From the NCBI GenBank assembly GCA_016787525.1, contig JAEUUP010000047.1, positions 1 through 64,000 on the forward strand: DNA of 64,000 nucleotides, read 5' to 3'. Positions within the stretch are counted from its first letter, which is position 1. Each line of letters starts with the position of its first letter. A program made the translations under genes and the position numbers. The notes under the pieces were generated by a model. The model saw nothing but the letters and a program-made list of their open reading frames with translations. It was not told the origin of the DNA and searched no databases. The stretch comes from Saprospiraceae bacterium (GTDB lineage Bacteria > Bacteroidota > Bacteroidia > Chitinophagales > Saprospiraceae). Shown one piece after another: positions 28,605 to 38,076 of this stretch.

Positions 28605-30875
28605 TTATTTCGCTTTTAAGTCCTCACGAATTTTATTCAATGCAGAACCTGCACGGAACCATTCGATTTGTTGCTCGTTGTACGTGTGTTTCACTTCAAA
28701 CGACTCTGTTGTACCATCAGCGTGGTGCAAAACGATGGTCAAGTTTTTGCCTGGTGCGAAAGTGTCAATGCCTTTGATGTCAATGGCATCGTCTTGACGT
28801 ACTTTGTCATAGTCAGCTGCATCAACGAAAGTTAAGCCAAGCATACCTTGTTTTTTCAAGTTTGTCTCGTGAATACGGGCAAATGACTTCACAACAATTG
28901 CACGCACCCCTAAGAAGCGAGGCTCCATCGCAGCATGTTCGCGGCTTGAACCTTCACCATAGTTTTCTTCGCCGAAGACGATTGTACCGATGCCTGCTTT
29001 TTGATAAGTACGAGCTGAGTCTGGCACAGCCATATACTCGCCTTTGGTTAAGTTCAATACCTTGTTCGTATCGTCGTTGAAGTAGTTGACGGCACCAATC
29101 AAACAGTTGTTAGAGATATTTTCCAAGTGGCCACGGAACTCCAACCACGGACCCGCCATAGAAATGTGGTCAGTTGTACATTTGCCTTTTGCTTTGATGA
29201 GCAAACGCATACCTGTGATGTCCCCCTCAGTAGTTGGCACAAATGGTTTCAATAATTGCAAGCGTTTTGACTTTTTGTCCACCACAATTTTGATTTTTGA
29301 GCCTGATTTGGCTGGCTCAAGATAACCTGCATCTTCAACTGCAAAGCCTTTTGGTGGCAATTCTTCGCCTTTAGGTGGGTCAAGTTTGACTTGCTCACCT
29401 TTGTTATTGGTTAAAGTATCTTTCAATGGATTGAACAACATACTACCACCGATTGCCATAGCTGTCACGATTTCAGGCGAAGCGACGAATGAGTGTGTGT
29501 TCGGATTGCCATCTGCACGCTTCGAGAAGTTGCGGTTGAATGATGTGATGATGGCGTTTTTCTCTTTTTTCTCAGCACCGTGGCGCGCCCATTGACCGAT
29601 ACATGGGCCACAAGCGTTTGCCAAAACAACACCACCCATTTTTTCAAAATCAGTCAAAATGCCATCGCGTTGAACGGTATAGCGGATTTGTTCAGAACCA
29701 GGTGTGATAGTAAACTCAGAACCAGCAACCAAACCTTTTTCCACCGCTTGACGTGCCAGTGAAGCCGCACGGTCAAGGTCTTCATAGCTTGAGTTGGTGC
29801 AAGAACCAATCAAACCGACCGACAATTTCTCAGGATAACCGTTTTTCTTAACGGCTTTTGCCAATTGAGAAATAGGCCAAGCCAAGTCTGGAGAGAATGG
29901 ACCGTTTACATGTGGTTCGAGTTTCGACAAGTTGATTTCAATAACTTGGTCGAAGTATTTTTCAGGATTTTCGTAGCAATCTGCATCACCTGTCAACTCA
30001 GCTTTCACTTTATTTGCCAAACGAGCCACATCTGCACGACCTGTTGCTTTCAAGTAACGCTCCATTGACTTATCATAACCGAAAGTAGATGTTGTAGCCC
30101 CGATTTCAGCACCCATATTACAGATTGTACCTTTGCCTGTACAGCTCATTGAAGACGCACCCGAACCGAAATATTCAACAATTGCACCTGTACCACCTTT
30201 TACAGTCAAGATGCCAGCTACTTTCAAAATAACGTCTTTCGCAGAAGTCCAACCTTTCATTTTTCCAGTCAACTTCACGCCAATCAATTTTGGCATTTTG
30301 AGCTCCCAAGGCAAACCTACCATCACGTCCACAGCATCAGCGCCACCAACGCCGACAGCTACCATACCCAAACCACCTGCGTTTACTGTGTGAGAGTCCG
30401 TACCAATCATCATACCGCCAGGGAATGCATAGTTTTCCAAAACGATTTGGTGAATGATGCCCGCGCCGGGTTTCCAAAAACCGATACCATATTTATTAGA
30501 AACATCGCGAAGGAAAGCATACACCTCAGAGTTTTCTGTCTCGGCACGTTGCAAGTCAGCCGAAGCACCTACTTTTGCTTGAATCAAGTGGTCGCAGTGA
30601 ACTGTTGAAGGCACAGCCACTTTTTTACGGCCGCAGGTTGTGAATTGTAAAAGTGCCATTTGCGCCGTAGCGTCTTGCATAGCCACACGGTCAGGTGAGA
30701 AAAAAACATAGTCAGAGCCACGTTTGAAATCCTTCAGGTCAGAATCTTCGTGCAAGTGGGCATAAAGAATTTTTTCAGCCAAAGTCATGGGGCGACCCAA
30801 CATTTGTCGCGCGGCTTCCACGCGATTGGCGTAATCTTTATAAAACGCCTTAATCATTTTAATATCAAAAGCCAT
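28605..30875 (-). CDS. acnA: Aconitate hydratase (mitochondrial-type aconitase)
   Basis: 756 residues. Interconverts citrate and isocitrate in the TCA cycle. The [4Fe-4S] ligands are visible: GSCTNSS (about 358) and ACGPCIG (about 421 and 424). Substrate-binding segments [11 protein letters not shown] and [13 protein letters not shown] are intact, and the swivel domain carries [14 protein letters not shown]. Length and sequence fit the mitochondrial-type rather than the AcnB type; the symbol follows common naming for this class. One motif copy (29222) reads PTTEGDITG in the linker before the swivel domain. The gene stands alone, with about 600 bp upstream without genes. Confidence 0.93.
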   Translation of the reverse strand: MAFDIKMIKAFYKDYANRVEAARQMLGRPMTLAEKILYAHLHEDSDLKDFKRGSDYVFFSPDRVAMQDATAQMALLQFTTCGRKKVAVPSTVHCDHLIQAKVGASADLQRAETENSEVYAFLRDVSNKYGIGFWKPGAGIIHQIVLENYAFPGGMMIGTDSHTVNAGGLGMVAVGVGGADAVDVMVGLPWELKMPKLIGVKLTGKMKGWTSAKDVILKVAGILTVKGGTGAIVEYFGSGASSMSCTGKGTICNMGAEIGATTSTFGYDKSMERYLKATGRADVARLANKVKAELTGDADCYENPEKYFDQVIEINLSKLEPHVNGPFSPDLAWPISQLAKAVKKNGYPEKLSVGLIGSCTNSSYEDLDRAASLARQAVEKGLVAGSEFTITPGSEQIRYTVQRDGILTDFEKMGGVVLANACGPCIGQWARHGAEKKEKNAIITSFNRNFSKRADGNPNTHSFVASPEIVTAMAIGGSMLFNPLKDTLTNNKGEQVKLDPPKGEELPPKGFAVEDAGYLEPAKSGSKIKIVVDKKSKRLQLLKPFVPTTEGDITGMRLLIKAKGKCTTDHISMAGPWLEFRGHLENISNNCLIGAVNYFNDDTNKVLNLTKGEYMAVPDSARTYQKAGIGTIVFGEENYGEGSSREHAAMEPRFLGVRAIVVKSFARIHETNLKKQGMLGLTFVDAADYDKVRQDDAIDIKGIDTFAPGKNLTIVLHHADGTTESFEVKHTYNEQQIEWFRAGSALNKIREDLKAK

Positions 30876-31484
30876 AATCGTGTATTTTTTTTAAAAGTAC
30901 GAGATAATTTGGTTTAAAAAGTTTGATAATCAAAAGTTTATGCATCGTGGATGTGCTGTTTCGTCAAATCTATTGTTGCCAACTTAAGATACTGAGGGGG
31001 TGCTTTTAGACCCTCAAGAACTCAAACATCTGAAAAACGCCCAAAAATAAAGCTATTTTCTGAAAACATATAGAAACTTCGATATTTTCACTTGAAATAA
31101 CGATATTCTGCTGCCTTGTTAGCAAAGTTGAAGAGATTGTTCAAGAAATTGACGTATGTTTTTTTTGTTTAAATCGTTGTGTTTCAATTAGCTATATTTT
31201 ATCATCCAATCATACACTTTGGACACCATTATTACGGTATTTATTGTTGCAACATAAAAAAAATGCTCTTAGAAACTTGGCAAATTCAATAATATGCTAT
31301 ACTTTTACCCAATCATTTTGAAATAACAGTCTCACAGCTAATTTCAACCAGCTTTTAAGTTGCTAATTTCTGTGACATTAAAGATAGTTTTTGTGTTTAT
31401 TTGTTTGGGTTAGAAGCCCTTGCTCCTTCGTGGCAAGGGTTTTCTTTATTTTAGACATATGGTAGTACTGGATTCACCTCAATA
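30876..31484. other. 609-bp non-coding stretch upstream of aconitase
   Basis: No convincing ORF on either strand. It is very AT-rich. It holds one motif copy (30989) followed by a TAGACCCTC that partly pairs with the motif's G-run, and near its right end a + strand terminator-like hairpin (31414-31442) that belongs to no visible gene. The aconitase promoter must lie in the left part, but no exact TAnnTTTG box was found on the minus strand. A small RNA is possible, not shown. Confidence 0.5.
31414..31452 (+). terminator. Orphan + strand terminator hairpin
   Basis: AAGCCCTTGC and GCAAGGGTTT pair around a 9-nt loop and are followed by TTCTTTATTTT. No + strand gene lies upstream within 500 bp; both neighbours are on the minus strand. 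It could end a non-coding transcript. Confidence 0.55.
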
Positions 31485-32537
31485 TCATAGCTTTATGCCA
31501 CCAATCATTTGACGATATGTCTCTATTCCTTCCTCTATTTCTTTTATATATATATATTCATCAGCCGTATGTGACCGTGCCGAGTCACCTACACCCATTT
31601 TCAAAGTAGGGAATGACATCAAAGCTTGGTCACTCAATGTCGGTGAACCATAGTAAGACAAACCCAATTCGAGACCCCTCAGTACAAGCGGGTGGTTGAG
31701 CGCAATTTTCGAAGAATTGAGTCGAAACGAGCGTGGTAAAAGCTCAGACTTCACGTGAGCTTGAATAATATCATAGACTTCTCGATTGCTGTAACATTCA
31801 TTCGTCCGAATATCAATCACAAACCGACATTCATCGGGCACGACATTGTGTTGTGTGCCTGCTTGAATCTGAGTCACCGACATTTTTACAGCCCCTAAAA
31901 AATCTGATTTTTTCTCAAAATCGTATTGGCGAATCATTTCAATATCTTGGAGTGCCTTATAAATGGCATTTACGCCTTCATTTCTCGCCGCATGACCCGC
32001 TTTGCCTCGTGCGATGCCATCCACAACCATGAGACCTTTTTCTGCCACAGCCATCTGCATTTGAGTTGGCTCACCGACGATACCTACTGAGGGGGGCGGT
32101 AAGTCAGGCAGAATCGTTTCCACACCATTTTTCCCAGAAATCTCTTCTTCGGCAGAAGCTAAAACTAAGAGATTGAAAGGCAAGGATTTATCGTAAAAAT
32201 AACAAAAATTGGCTATCAGCGAAACCAAAGAAGCACCTGCATCATTTGAACCCAAACCATACAATTTGCCATCCACAACGTCTGGCGAAAAAGGGTTGCG
32301 TGTCCATCCTGCAACAGGTTTCACCGTGTCGTGGTGCGAGTTCAACAACAAATTGGGCAACCCCTCAGTATAGTTTTTACTTTTTGCCCAAATATTATTG
32401 CCTTTCCGTACAGTCGGAATATCTCTATTTTCTAAAAACTGTTGAATCAAATCTGCCGTTTTATCCTCTTCTCTGCTAAAAGAAGGTTGAGCAATTAGAT
32501 CTTTCAAAAGTTGTATAAAAGGTTGACAATCAATCAT
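31485..32537 (-). CDS. M20 family deacylase, ArgE-like (acyl-ornithine deacylase)
   Basis: 350 residues. M20 metallo-hydrolase motifs: LLNSHHDTV (metal His/Asp, about 66), GLGSNDAGAS (bridging Asp), SAEEEISG (catalytic Glu pair), GEPTQ (metal Glu) and SHTADEYI (last metal His). The length and the short central dimerisation domain fit the Bacteroidota ArgE group that deacylates N-acyl-ornithine in arginine synthesis; other acyl-amino acids cannot be excluded and no arg genes adjoin. Motif copies: NYTEGLPN, PPPSVGIV and VLRGLELG. It is 24 bp downstream of the helical protein gene, probably one transcript. Confidence 0.78.
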   Translation of the reverse strand: MIDCQPFIQLLKDLIAQPSFSREEDKTADLIQQFLENRDIPTVRKGNNIWAKSKNYTEGLPNLLLNSHHDTVKPVAGWTRNPFSPDVVDGKLYGLGSNDAGASLVSLIANFCYFYDKSLPFNLLVLASAEEEISGKNGVETILPDLPPPSVGIVGEPTQMQMAVAEKGLMVVDGIARGKAGHAARNEGVNAIYKALQDIEMIRQYDFEKKSDFLGAVKMSVTQIQAGTQHNVVPDECRFVIDIRTNECYSNREVYDIIQAHVKSELLPRSFRLNSSKIALNHPLVLRGLELGLSYYGSPTLSDQALMSFPTLKMGVGDSARSHTADEYIYIKEIEEGIETYRQMIGGIKL

Positions 32538-32561
32538 AAATAATTTTATTATAACGAATAA

Positions 32562-33971
32562 CTATTTTAATTTTTCAAGTAACCATTCCTTCTCCGCAAC
32601 GGCTTTTTCTGCTTCAATCTCCCCTTTCAGTAAAGAGCGAGCTTTGGGATCTTTTATGTCAATTTTAAGCATTTTTTTCAAAAAAACAATTAAATTTAGA
32701 TAGTGCTCTCGCCCATAACCCATATTTTTTTGCCTGTCAATATATGTTTTGGTGCTGACCAAAAGTGAATTGAGAGCTGCCCATTCTGCGAAATCGTAGT
32801 AAATCCGCATCAACATACGGCGTGCATCGAGGTTGAAAAGTACCTCTCGAAGCGTGATTTTTTGTAGCAAAAGCATGGCAGTTTCGTAGTTTTTTTGCCT
32901 AAAATGAAAGTTTGCCATACAGTAACTATAGACATTTTCGCGCTCAGATTCCAATAAATAGCCTTTGTAATCGTCTAAAAACTGCTTGCCCCATGCGTAT
33001 TCACCTACTTTGAGGCTAGCGTTCAAAATATTGAAATAAGTGTAAGCCGTCAAAGTATTGTTTTCGAAGAGAATGCTCTGCTCTAAACCGAATTTATAGA
33101 GTGATAGCGATTCTTGCTCATATTCTTTTATACCTCGATTGATGCGCCGAATGCAGTAATTGATGGCGACTAAGTACAAATCACGTAACTCTGCTGTTGG
33201 GAAAGCTTGCCACTGATTGACCAAAATAGCTTTCAGCGATTGGAAAATCCCCCCCTCAGTATCTTCACTTTTTAGGGCAAGATAGGCGTAGTAGTAGGCC
33301 CCGATGGCAGGCAATTGGGTCAAGTTTTTCTCTTTTATGATGTGCAATGCAGCTTCTAAAAGGGGTGTTTCGTATTCATTTTTTTCGGCAACAACGCGCA
33401 ATGCCATGGCAGCGCAAGCTTGTCGTAACATATCGGCAATGTAAAAATACATCAATTCATCCGAGGACTCTTGTAGTTTCAAGTCACTGGCTCGTTTGTA
33501 GCGATGCTGAAACTCATATTCTTCGACCAGCAAACGGTATTGCGAATGATGAAAATAAGCGTGTCGCAATGGTTGTTTTTGGGCTTGCTCGCGTGCTTCT
33601 TTCAATCCTTTTTCAAAAAAGCGATTCAAACTACGGACTCGAAAAGCTTGCAAAAGGTATTTTTGACCTTCTAAATCATCATTTTCAAAGGCATCAATCA
33701 ATAGATAACGACGAATATTTTGTAGTAAAAACGACATGGCATACAACAGCTTTTGACCGTCGTACACCTTCTCTTTTGGAAAAATATAGCTAAAAGCCTT
33801 TTCTTTGCGCAGATTAGCAACAGGTGTATCTAAGTTCTTTTCGATATAATCGAACAGCCTCCGTACATCGTCGCGGGTATTAAAAAACGGCGAATGAACG
33901 AACTTGCCGATGCGCTGAATGTCGCGACGGTCAAGGCTTTTGATGAGTTGCAATAATTTACTGCCGTTCAT
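32562..33971 (-). CDS. Conserved helical protein, 469 residues
   Basis: No known enzymatic motif. The protein is all-alpha with repeated pairs of helices (for example DLYLVAINYCIRRINRG, LTAYTYFNILNASLKVGEYAWGKQFLDD, VYSYCMANFHFRQKNYETAMLLLQKI), a TPR-like solenoid. The start MNGSKLLQLIKSLDRRDIQRIGKFVHSPFFN resembles a group of uncharacterised proteins I associate with Saprospira-like bacteria, from memory. The motif copy at 33249 has a seven-C run (EDTEGGIF) in an interhelical loop. No signal peptide: cytoplasmic. It may be a scaffold; function unknown. Confidence 0.6.
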   Translation of the reverse strand: MNGSKLLQLIKSLDRRDIQRIGKFVHSPFFNTRDDVRRLFDYIEKNLDTPVANLRKEKAFSYIFPKEKVYDGQKLLYAMSFLLQNIRRYLLIDAFENDDLEGQKYLLQAFRVRSLNRFFEKGLKEAREQAQKQPLRHAYFHHSQYRLLVEEYEFQHRYKRASDLKLQESSDELMYFYIADMLRQACAAMALRVVAEKNEYETPLLEAALHIIKEKNLTQLPAIGAYYYAYLALKSEDTEGGIFQSLKAILVNQWQAFPTAELRDLYLVAINYCIRRINRGIKEYEQESLSLYKFGLEQSILFENNTLTAYTYFNILNASLKVGEYAWGKQFLDDYKGYLLESERENVYSYCMANFHFRQKNYETAMLLLQKITLREVLFNLDARRMLMRIYYDFAEWAALNSLLVSTKTYIDRQKNMGYGREHYLNLIVFLKKMLKIDIKDPKARSLLKGEIEAEKAVAEKEWLLEKLK

Positions 33972-34123
33972 GTTGGTGCGGATGTATCAAACGGATTTTT
34001 TGCAAAAAAACTAAAAAAATCGTTTACTTCTGTTAAAAACAACAATAAAGCAGCAAAGGGTAGCCACAAAGGCTAAAAGTTCGTATTTTTACAAGTTCTT
34101 TTCACATATAAACCAGATAGCGC

Positions 34124-34714
34124 ATGAAATTTTTTCTGCAACTCAAACATTGGCAACTGTTTCTTTTGATAATTGGTGTGCCGATTATTCTTGAATTTTT
34201 TGCCTTGAGCCTTATTTTTAAAGCCGACGATGCTTCAGAAGGGATTGAACAATTACTGAAAGTATTCCCGATTTTGATGGTTCTATACACAGGCACATTG
34301 TTTGGTTGGTTGTGGTCGGTTGGCACGTTTTTGACAAAAAAGTTGCCATCAGATGTGTCTATGCCCGAAGGTTTGTTTAAAGGGGCTGTCATCGTGCCAG
34401 TTATTTATATTGCTTTCATTTGTTGGTTTATTGCAAAATTGATGTGGGGAAACGAAATGTCGGAGTTGTTCATTCAAGAAAATTTAGCTTTAATTTTGAC
34501 AGCTCATTTCACAAGCATGTTGTGTATTTTTTATATTTTTTACTATAATGCAAAAGTGCTTAAAACTGTAGAAATGCAAAAAAAAGTGAGCTTTGGTGAT
34601 TATATTGGTGAATTTTTCTTGTTTTGGTTTTTTCCAATCGGCATTTGGATTTTACAACCACGAATAAACAAGCTGCTGATTGCTCAAAATACTGAGGGGG
34701 GTAGTTTGGTGTGA
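34124..34714 (+). CDS. Polytopic membrane protein, 196 residues
   Basis: About five hydrophobic segments (9-32, 46-66, 88-108, 121-141, 160-178). The C-terminal signature GEFFLFWFFPIGIWILQPRIN is shared by a family of small Bacteroidota membrane proteins of unknown function. The gene ends in a motif copy (34689) that encodes QNTEGGSLV, the very C-terminal tail after the last conserved segment, so the motif has extended or replaced the tail. Divergent from the helical protein gene. Confidence 0.6.
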   Translation: MKFFLQLKHWQLFLLIIGVPIILEFFALSLIFKADDASEGIEQLLKVFPILMVLYTGTLFGWLWSVGTFLTKKLPSDVSMPEGLFKGAVIVPVIYIAFICWFIAKLMWGNEMSELFIQENLALILTAHFTSMLCIFYIFYYNAKVLKTVEMQKKVSFGDYIGEFFLFWFFPIGIWILQPRINKLLIAQNTEGGSLV

Positions 34715-34722
34715 AAAATTGT

Positions 34723-34730
34723 TAATTTTG
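34723..34730 (+). promoter_or_regulatory. -7 promoter box TAATTTTG for the restriction-modification operon
   Basis: TAATTTTG followed by CACC, 32 bp before the endonuclease ATG, matching TAnnTTTG. A TTTG occurs 14 bp upstream, shorter than usual spacing. Confidence 0.5.
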
Positions 34731-34762
34731 CACCATAAATTTGCCATCTTAATCATCAAGCT

Positions 34763-35608
34763 ATGTCAAATTTGCTAAAAGCGATAAAGTCAATCGTCGA
34801 AAATCCGATAGTACGAGTTAAAGACTACTATGTGGGTCGAAATCGAGCTAATTCAGTCGGAGAGGCGTTAGAAAACTATGTGAAAGACGTTTTTGCAGAT
34901 TCATTCGACTTACCAGAAATGGAAAGATTGGCTCAGTTTAGTCGGGTGTTTTCTTATTTGGGTAATCAAAATAATCCACCTGATATAATACTGAGGGGGG
35001 GGGATGCCATCGAAATTAAGAAAGTGCAAAATCCAACAAGTGCGTTGGCATTAAATAGTTCGTATCCAAAAGCGAAACTTTTTTCAGATAGCCCTATGTT
35101 GACAAAGGCTTGCAAGAGCTGTGAGGATTGGTATGAAAAAGATATTATTTATATTGTTGGACATACGACTGATGCAGACATAAAATATTTGTGGTTTATA
35201 TATGGAGATTGCTTTTGCGCCGATATTGAGGTGTATGAAAGAATAAAAAAGACAATTTCATCGGGTATAAGAGAGATTCCTGACGTCGAATTTACAGAGA
35301 CAAACGAATTGGGTAAAGTTAAAAAAGTTGACCCTTTGGGCATAACGGATTTGAGAATTAGAGGTATGTGGCATATTGACAATCCTCATAGAGTGTTTTC
35401 ATACTTGACTAAATCGAATGCAGATACCCAATTTCAACTTTTGTGCCTGATGAAAACAGAGAAATTTCAAACGTTCGCATTGGAAGATAAAACAGCCTTG
35501 TTAGATATTGAAAAAGAAAACTATTCTTTGAAAGAAGTAAAAATTAAAAATCCCAACAATCCTGCTCAATTGATGGATTGTATATTAATAACATTCAAAG
35601 TGATTTAG
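34763..35608 (+). CDS. Type II restriction endonuclease, NgoPII family (predicted GGCC)
   Basis: 281 residues. The central segment RVFSYLGNQNNPPD followed by ILRGGDAIEIKK is the PD-(D/E)XK catalytic core: Asp about 74, Glu about 84, Lys about 86. The following LNSSYPKAKLFSDSPML, CEDWYEKD and DPLGITDLRIRGMWHI match, from memory, the NgoPII family, whose members cut GGCC. The cognate methyltransferase follows after 1 nt. The dispersed motif (34988) lies inside the catalytic core with a run of nine G, the longest in the window, giving a possible slippage site that would switch the enzyme off. Confidence 0.85.
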   Translation: MSNLLKAIKSIVENPIVRVKDYYVGRNRANSVGEALENYVKDVFADSFDLPEMERLAQFSRVFSYLGNQNNPPDIILRGGDAIEIKKVQNPTSALALNSSYPKAKLFSDSPMLTKACKSCEDWYEKDIIYIVGHTTDADIKYLWFIYGDCFCADIEVYERIKKTISSGIREIPDVEFTETNELGKVKKVDPLGITDLRIRGMWHIDNPHRVFSYLTKSNADTQFQLLCLMKTEKFQTFALEDKTALLDIEKENYSLKEVKIKNPNNPAQLMDCILITFKVI

Positions 35609-35609
35609 A

Positions 35610-36719
35610 ATGAAATTAGCGACTTTTTTTGCTGGCGCAGGAGGTTTAGATTTAGGGTTTTCTAAAGCAGGGTTCGACATCATTTGGGCAAATGAATACG
35701 ATAAAGATATTTGGGAAACTTATGAAAAAAATCATGAAAACGTATATTTAGACAGAAGAAGTATTACGAATATTCCAACTGGCGAGGTGCCTGATTGTGA
35801 TGGCATTATAGGCGGCCCGCCTTGCCAAAGTTGGTCGGAAGCTGGAGCATTGAGAGGTATTGGCGACAAAAGAGGGCAGTTGTTTTACGATTTCATACGC
35901 ATCCTTGCCGACAAGCAACCTAAGTTTTTTTTAGCCGAAAATGTGTCGGGTATGCTGATGCCTGTTCACAAAGAAGCTTTAGAAAATATAAAAAATATGT
36001 TCAAAGAGTGTGGTTATACTTTATCATTTCAGATGTTAAATGCTTCAGACTATGGTGTGCCACAAGATAGGAAACGGGTGTTTTTTGTCGGTTATAGAAG
36101 CGATTTAGGTATTGAATTTGAGTTTCCAAAACCCACAACACCTAAAAATAAAATTTCTTTAAAAGAAGCAATTGGTGATTTGACAGATACTGTTCTGCCT
36201 GCAGTTGATGGACATTATGCCAATGGCGACAAATGTATTGTACCAAATCATGAGTATATGACAGGCGGTTTTTCTTCTATTTTTATGTCAAGAAATCGTG
36301 TCCGACACTGGGATGAAGTATCTTTTACCATTCAAGCAGGAGGTCGTCATGCGCCGATACACCCACAAGCACCAAAAATGCAACTTGTTTCGCCCGATAT
36401 TCGGGTTTTTGTACCCGAGCAAGAGCATTTATATCGTCGTTTGAGCGTGCGCGAATGCGCAAGGATTCAAACCTTTCCTGATGATTTCCATTTTTTCTAT
36501 AAAAATATTGCGGCAGGGTATAAGATGATTGGAAATGCTGTCCCTGTTCATTTGGCTTATGTATTAGCAGAAAAAATATATTCAGATTTGGCTAAATTAC
36601 AAATACAAGCAGCTCCAAAGGTCAAACGTTGGGAGCGTGTTGTGAGTATGATAGAACCCAATTATTTAGAAACATTGACATCAAGGAAACAAATATCCAT
36701 TTTTGAAACGAGCAACTAA
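35610..36719 (+). CDS. DNA (cytosine-5) methyltransferase, predicted GGCC-specific
   Basis: 369 residues. C5-methyltransferase motifs in order: I FFAGAGGLDLGF (about 5-16), IV GGPPCQSWSEAG with catalytic Cys about 72, VI ENVSG, VIII QDRKRVFFVGY, target-recognition region 185-280, IX LSVRECARIQTFP and X GNAVPVHLA. The PPCQSWSEAGALRG segment is typical of GGCC methylases such as M.HaeIII and M.NgoPII. It protects host DNA against the upstream nuclease, whose stop codon is 1 nt before this ATG. It carries no motif copy. Confidence 0.9.
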   Translation: MKLATFFAGAGGLDLGFSKAGFDIIWANEYDKDIWETYEKNHENVYLDRRSITNIPTGEVPDCDGIIGGPPCQSWSEAGALRGIGDKRGQLFYDFIRILADKQPKFFLAENVSGMLMPVHKEALENIKNMFKECGYTLSFQMLNASDYGVPQDRKRVFFVGYRSDLGIEFEFPKPTTPKNKISLKEAIGDLTDTVLPAVDGHYANGDKCIVPNHEYMTGGFSSIFMSRNRVRHWDEVSFTIQAGGRHAPIHPQAPKMQLVSPDIRVFVPEQEHLYRRLSVRECARIQTFPDDFHFFYKNIAAGYKMIGNAVPVHLAYVLAEKIYSDLAKLQIQAAPKVKRWERVVSMIEPNYLETLTSRKQISIFETSN

Positions 36720-36754
36720 AAAATATTTTACAAACTATTAAAAATCAATAATCT

Positions 36755-37060
36755 ATGCTTTTTTTACAAGCAGGTGGTTTGGGCGGAGTAGCCCAATTTT
36801 TGCCTTTGGCAATGATACTTGTCGTTTTCTATTTCTTTATGATTCGTCCGCAGATGAAGCGACAAAAAGAACAAACCTCTTTCGCGGAATCTCTCGAAAA
36901 AGGTAAAGAAGTAGTGACTAGTTCAGGTATTATAGGAAAAATCAATAAGATTGAAGGTCAAGTTGTCACTCTTGAGGTAGCAAACAATACTTATATCCGT
37001 GTGACCAAAGGTTCGATTTCAAAAGAAATGACTGAAGCGTTTTTGACAACAAAAGCCTAA
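36755..37060 (+). CDS. yajC: Preprotein translocase subunit YajC
   Basis: 101 residues. One membrane helix (about 11-31, AQFLPLAMILVVFYFFMIRP) ending in the hallmark IRPQMKRQKEQ, followed by the small cytoplasmic domain with VTSSGIIGKINKIEGQVVTLEV. YajC associates with SecDF at the Sec translocon. It is 2 bp before the ybbR-like gene and 35 bp after the methyltransferase, so a transcript may run through. Confidence 0.92.
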   Translation: MLFLQAGGLGGVAQFLPLAMILVVFYFFMIRPQMKRQKEQTSFAESLEKGKEVVTSSGIIGKINKIEGQVVTLEVANNTYIRVTKGSISKEMTEAFLTTKA

Positions 37061-37062
37061 AA

Positions 37063-37974
37063 ATGACTTTAAAACTGCCCAATATAAGGCAATTTTTCAC
37101 CCACGAAAGGGCTGTGCTGATGGCATGTATCGGCATTGCCCTTTGTTTTTGGGTACTGAATCGGTTGTCAAAGTATTCTAAAAAAACAGTGCCGGTCAGA
37201 ATCGAATATCTACTGCCCCAAGGCAAGGCTTTCTCTGAACTACCCCCTCAGTATGTGCAGGTGACTCGGCAAGGTACGGGTTGGGATTTTTTGACGGATA
37301 GAGAGCAACGTCTATTCATCCAAATCGGGGCTGACAGTGTGCAACATTTATCGTTTCGAGATTTAGCTATACAGCAATTGGGAAGCGATGTTATAGGTGT
37401 CAATCCCGACCAAGTGAATGCGTGGATTGAGCCAACAAAGAAAAAATGGGTAAGAGTGGAAGCCATTGCACAAATTAATTTTGTAAAAGGTTTTGATCTA
37501 GCGGACAGTATCGAGGTGACACCCTCAGTCATTGAAATTGAAGGACCTAAATCTTTAGTGGAAGATTTGGCTTTTATTCAAACAGACACGCTACGTTTCG
37601 ATAGGTTTAAAGATTCCGTTTTGACCAAAATAAAGCTACACGAACCGCCTTTATTCAAATTATCAACTACTGAAATCGTCGCAAAAATCGTAGCAGAGCA
37701 ATTTACTGAAAAATCGTTATTTGTCCCGATAGTCATCAAAAATGCTCCACAAAGCCTGCGTATTTTTCCTAATAAAATTAAATTAGATTGTACAGTTGCC
37801 CTCAGTCACTATCCTCTTTTAGATGCAGATAAGTTTATAGCTGAAGTGGATTTAAAGAATATTGACTTTAAAACTAAAAATAATACAATTGCCATTTCGC
37901 TTAATATATACCCAATATGGGTTAGAAATATAAAGTTTTCACCTAAGTCTGTGGAGTTTTATTTTGAAAAATGA
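37063..37974 (+). CDS. YbbR-like domain membrane-anchored protein
   Basis: 303 residues. An N-terminal membrane helix (about 20-35, MACIGIALCFWVLNRLS) precedes repeated beta modules of the YbbR type (KTVPVRIEYLLP, VRVEAIAQINFVKGFDLADSIEVTPSVIEIEGP, KSLFVPIVIKNAPQSLRIFPNKIKLDCTVAL). Function of these periplasmic modules is unknown in this phylum; the conserved pairing with yajC suggests envelope biogenesis. One exact motif copy reads PPQYVQV, the rare third antisense frame, and two weak variants read TPSVIEI and ALSHY. Confidence 0.78.
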   Translation: MTLKLPNIRQFFTHERAVLMACIGIALCFWVLNRLSKYSKKTVPVRIEYLLPQGKAFSELPPQYVQVTRQGTGWDFLTDREQRLFIQIGADSVQHLSFRDLAIQQLGSDVIGVNPDQVNAWIEPTKKKWVRVEAIAQINFVKGFDLADSIEVTPSVIEIEGPKSLVEDLAFIQTDTLRFDRFKDSVLTKIKLHEPPLFKLSTTEIVAKIVAEQFTEKSLFVPIVIKNAPQSLRIFPNKIKLDCTVALSHYPLLDADKFIAEVDLKNIDFKTKNNTIAISLNIYPIWVRNIKFSPKSVEFYFEK

Positions 37975-37994
37975 CAGTTGCCGTCCTATATTTG
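37962..37994 (+). promoter_or_regulatory. Complete promoter for the CotH/HYR surface protein
   Basis: A -33 TTTTG (37962-37966) and a -7 TATATTTG (37987-37994) are separated by 20 nt, matching Bacteroidota consensus spacing. The -33 box overlaps the end of the ybbR-like gene. The leader to the ATG at 38077 is about 75 nt. Confidence 0.65.
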
Positions 37995-38076
37995 ACCCCT
38001 GAACAATACCTCCCACCACTTTTGCTCTGACACACACAGAACTTATAAGTTTTCAAATCAAAAAACAAACTTACTT

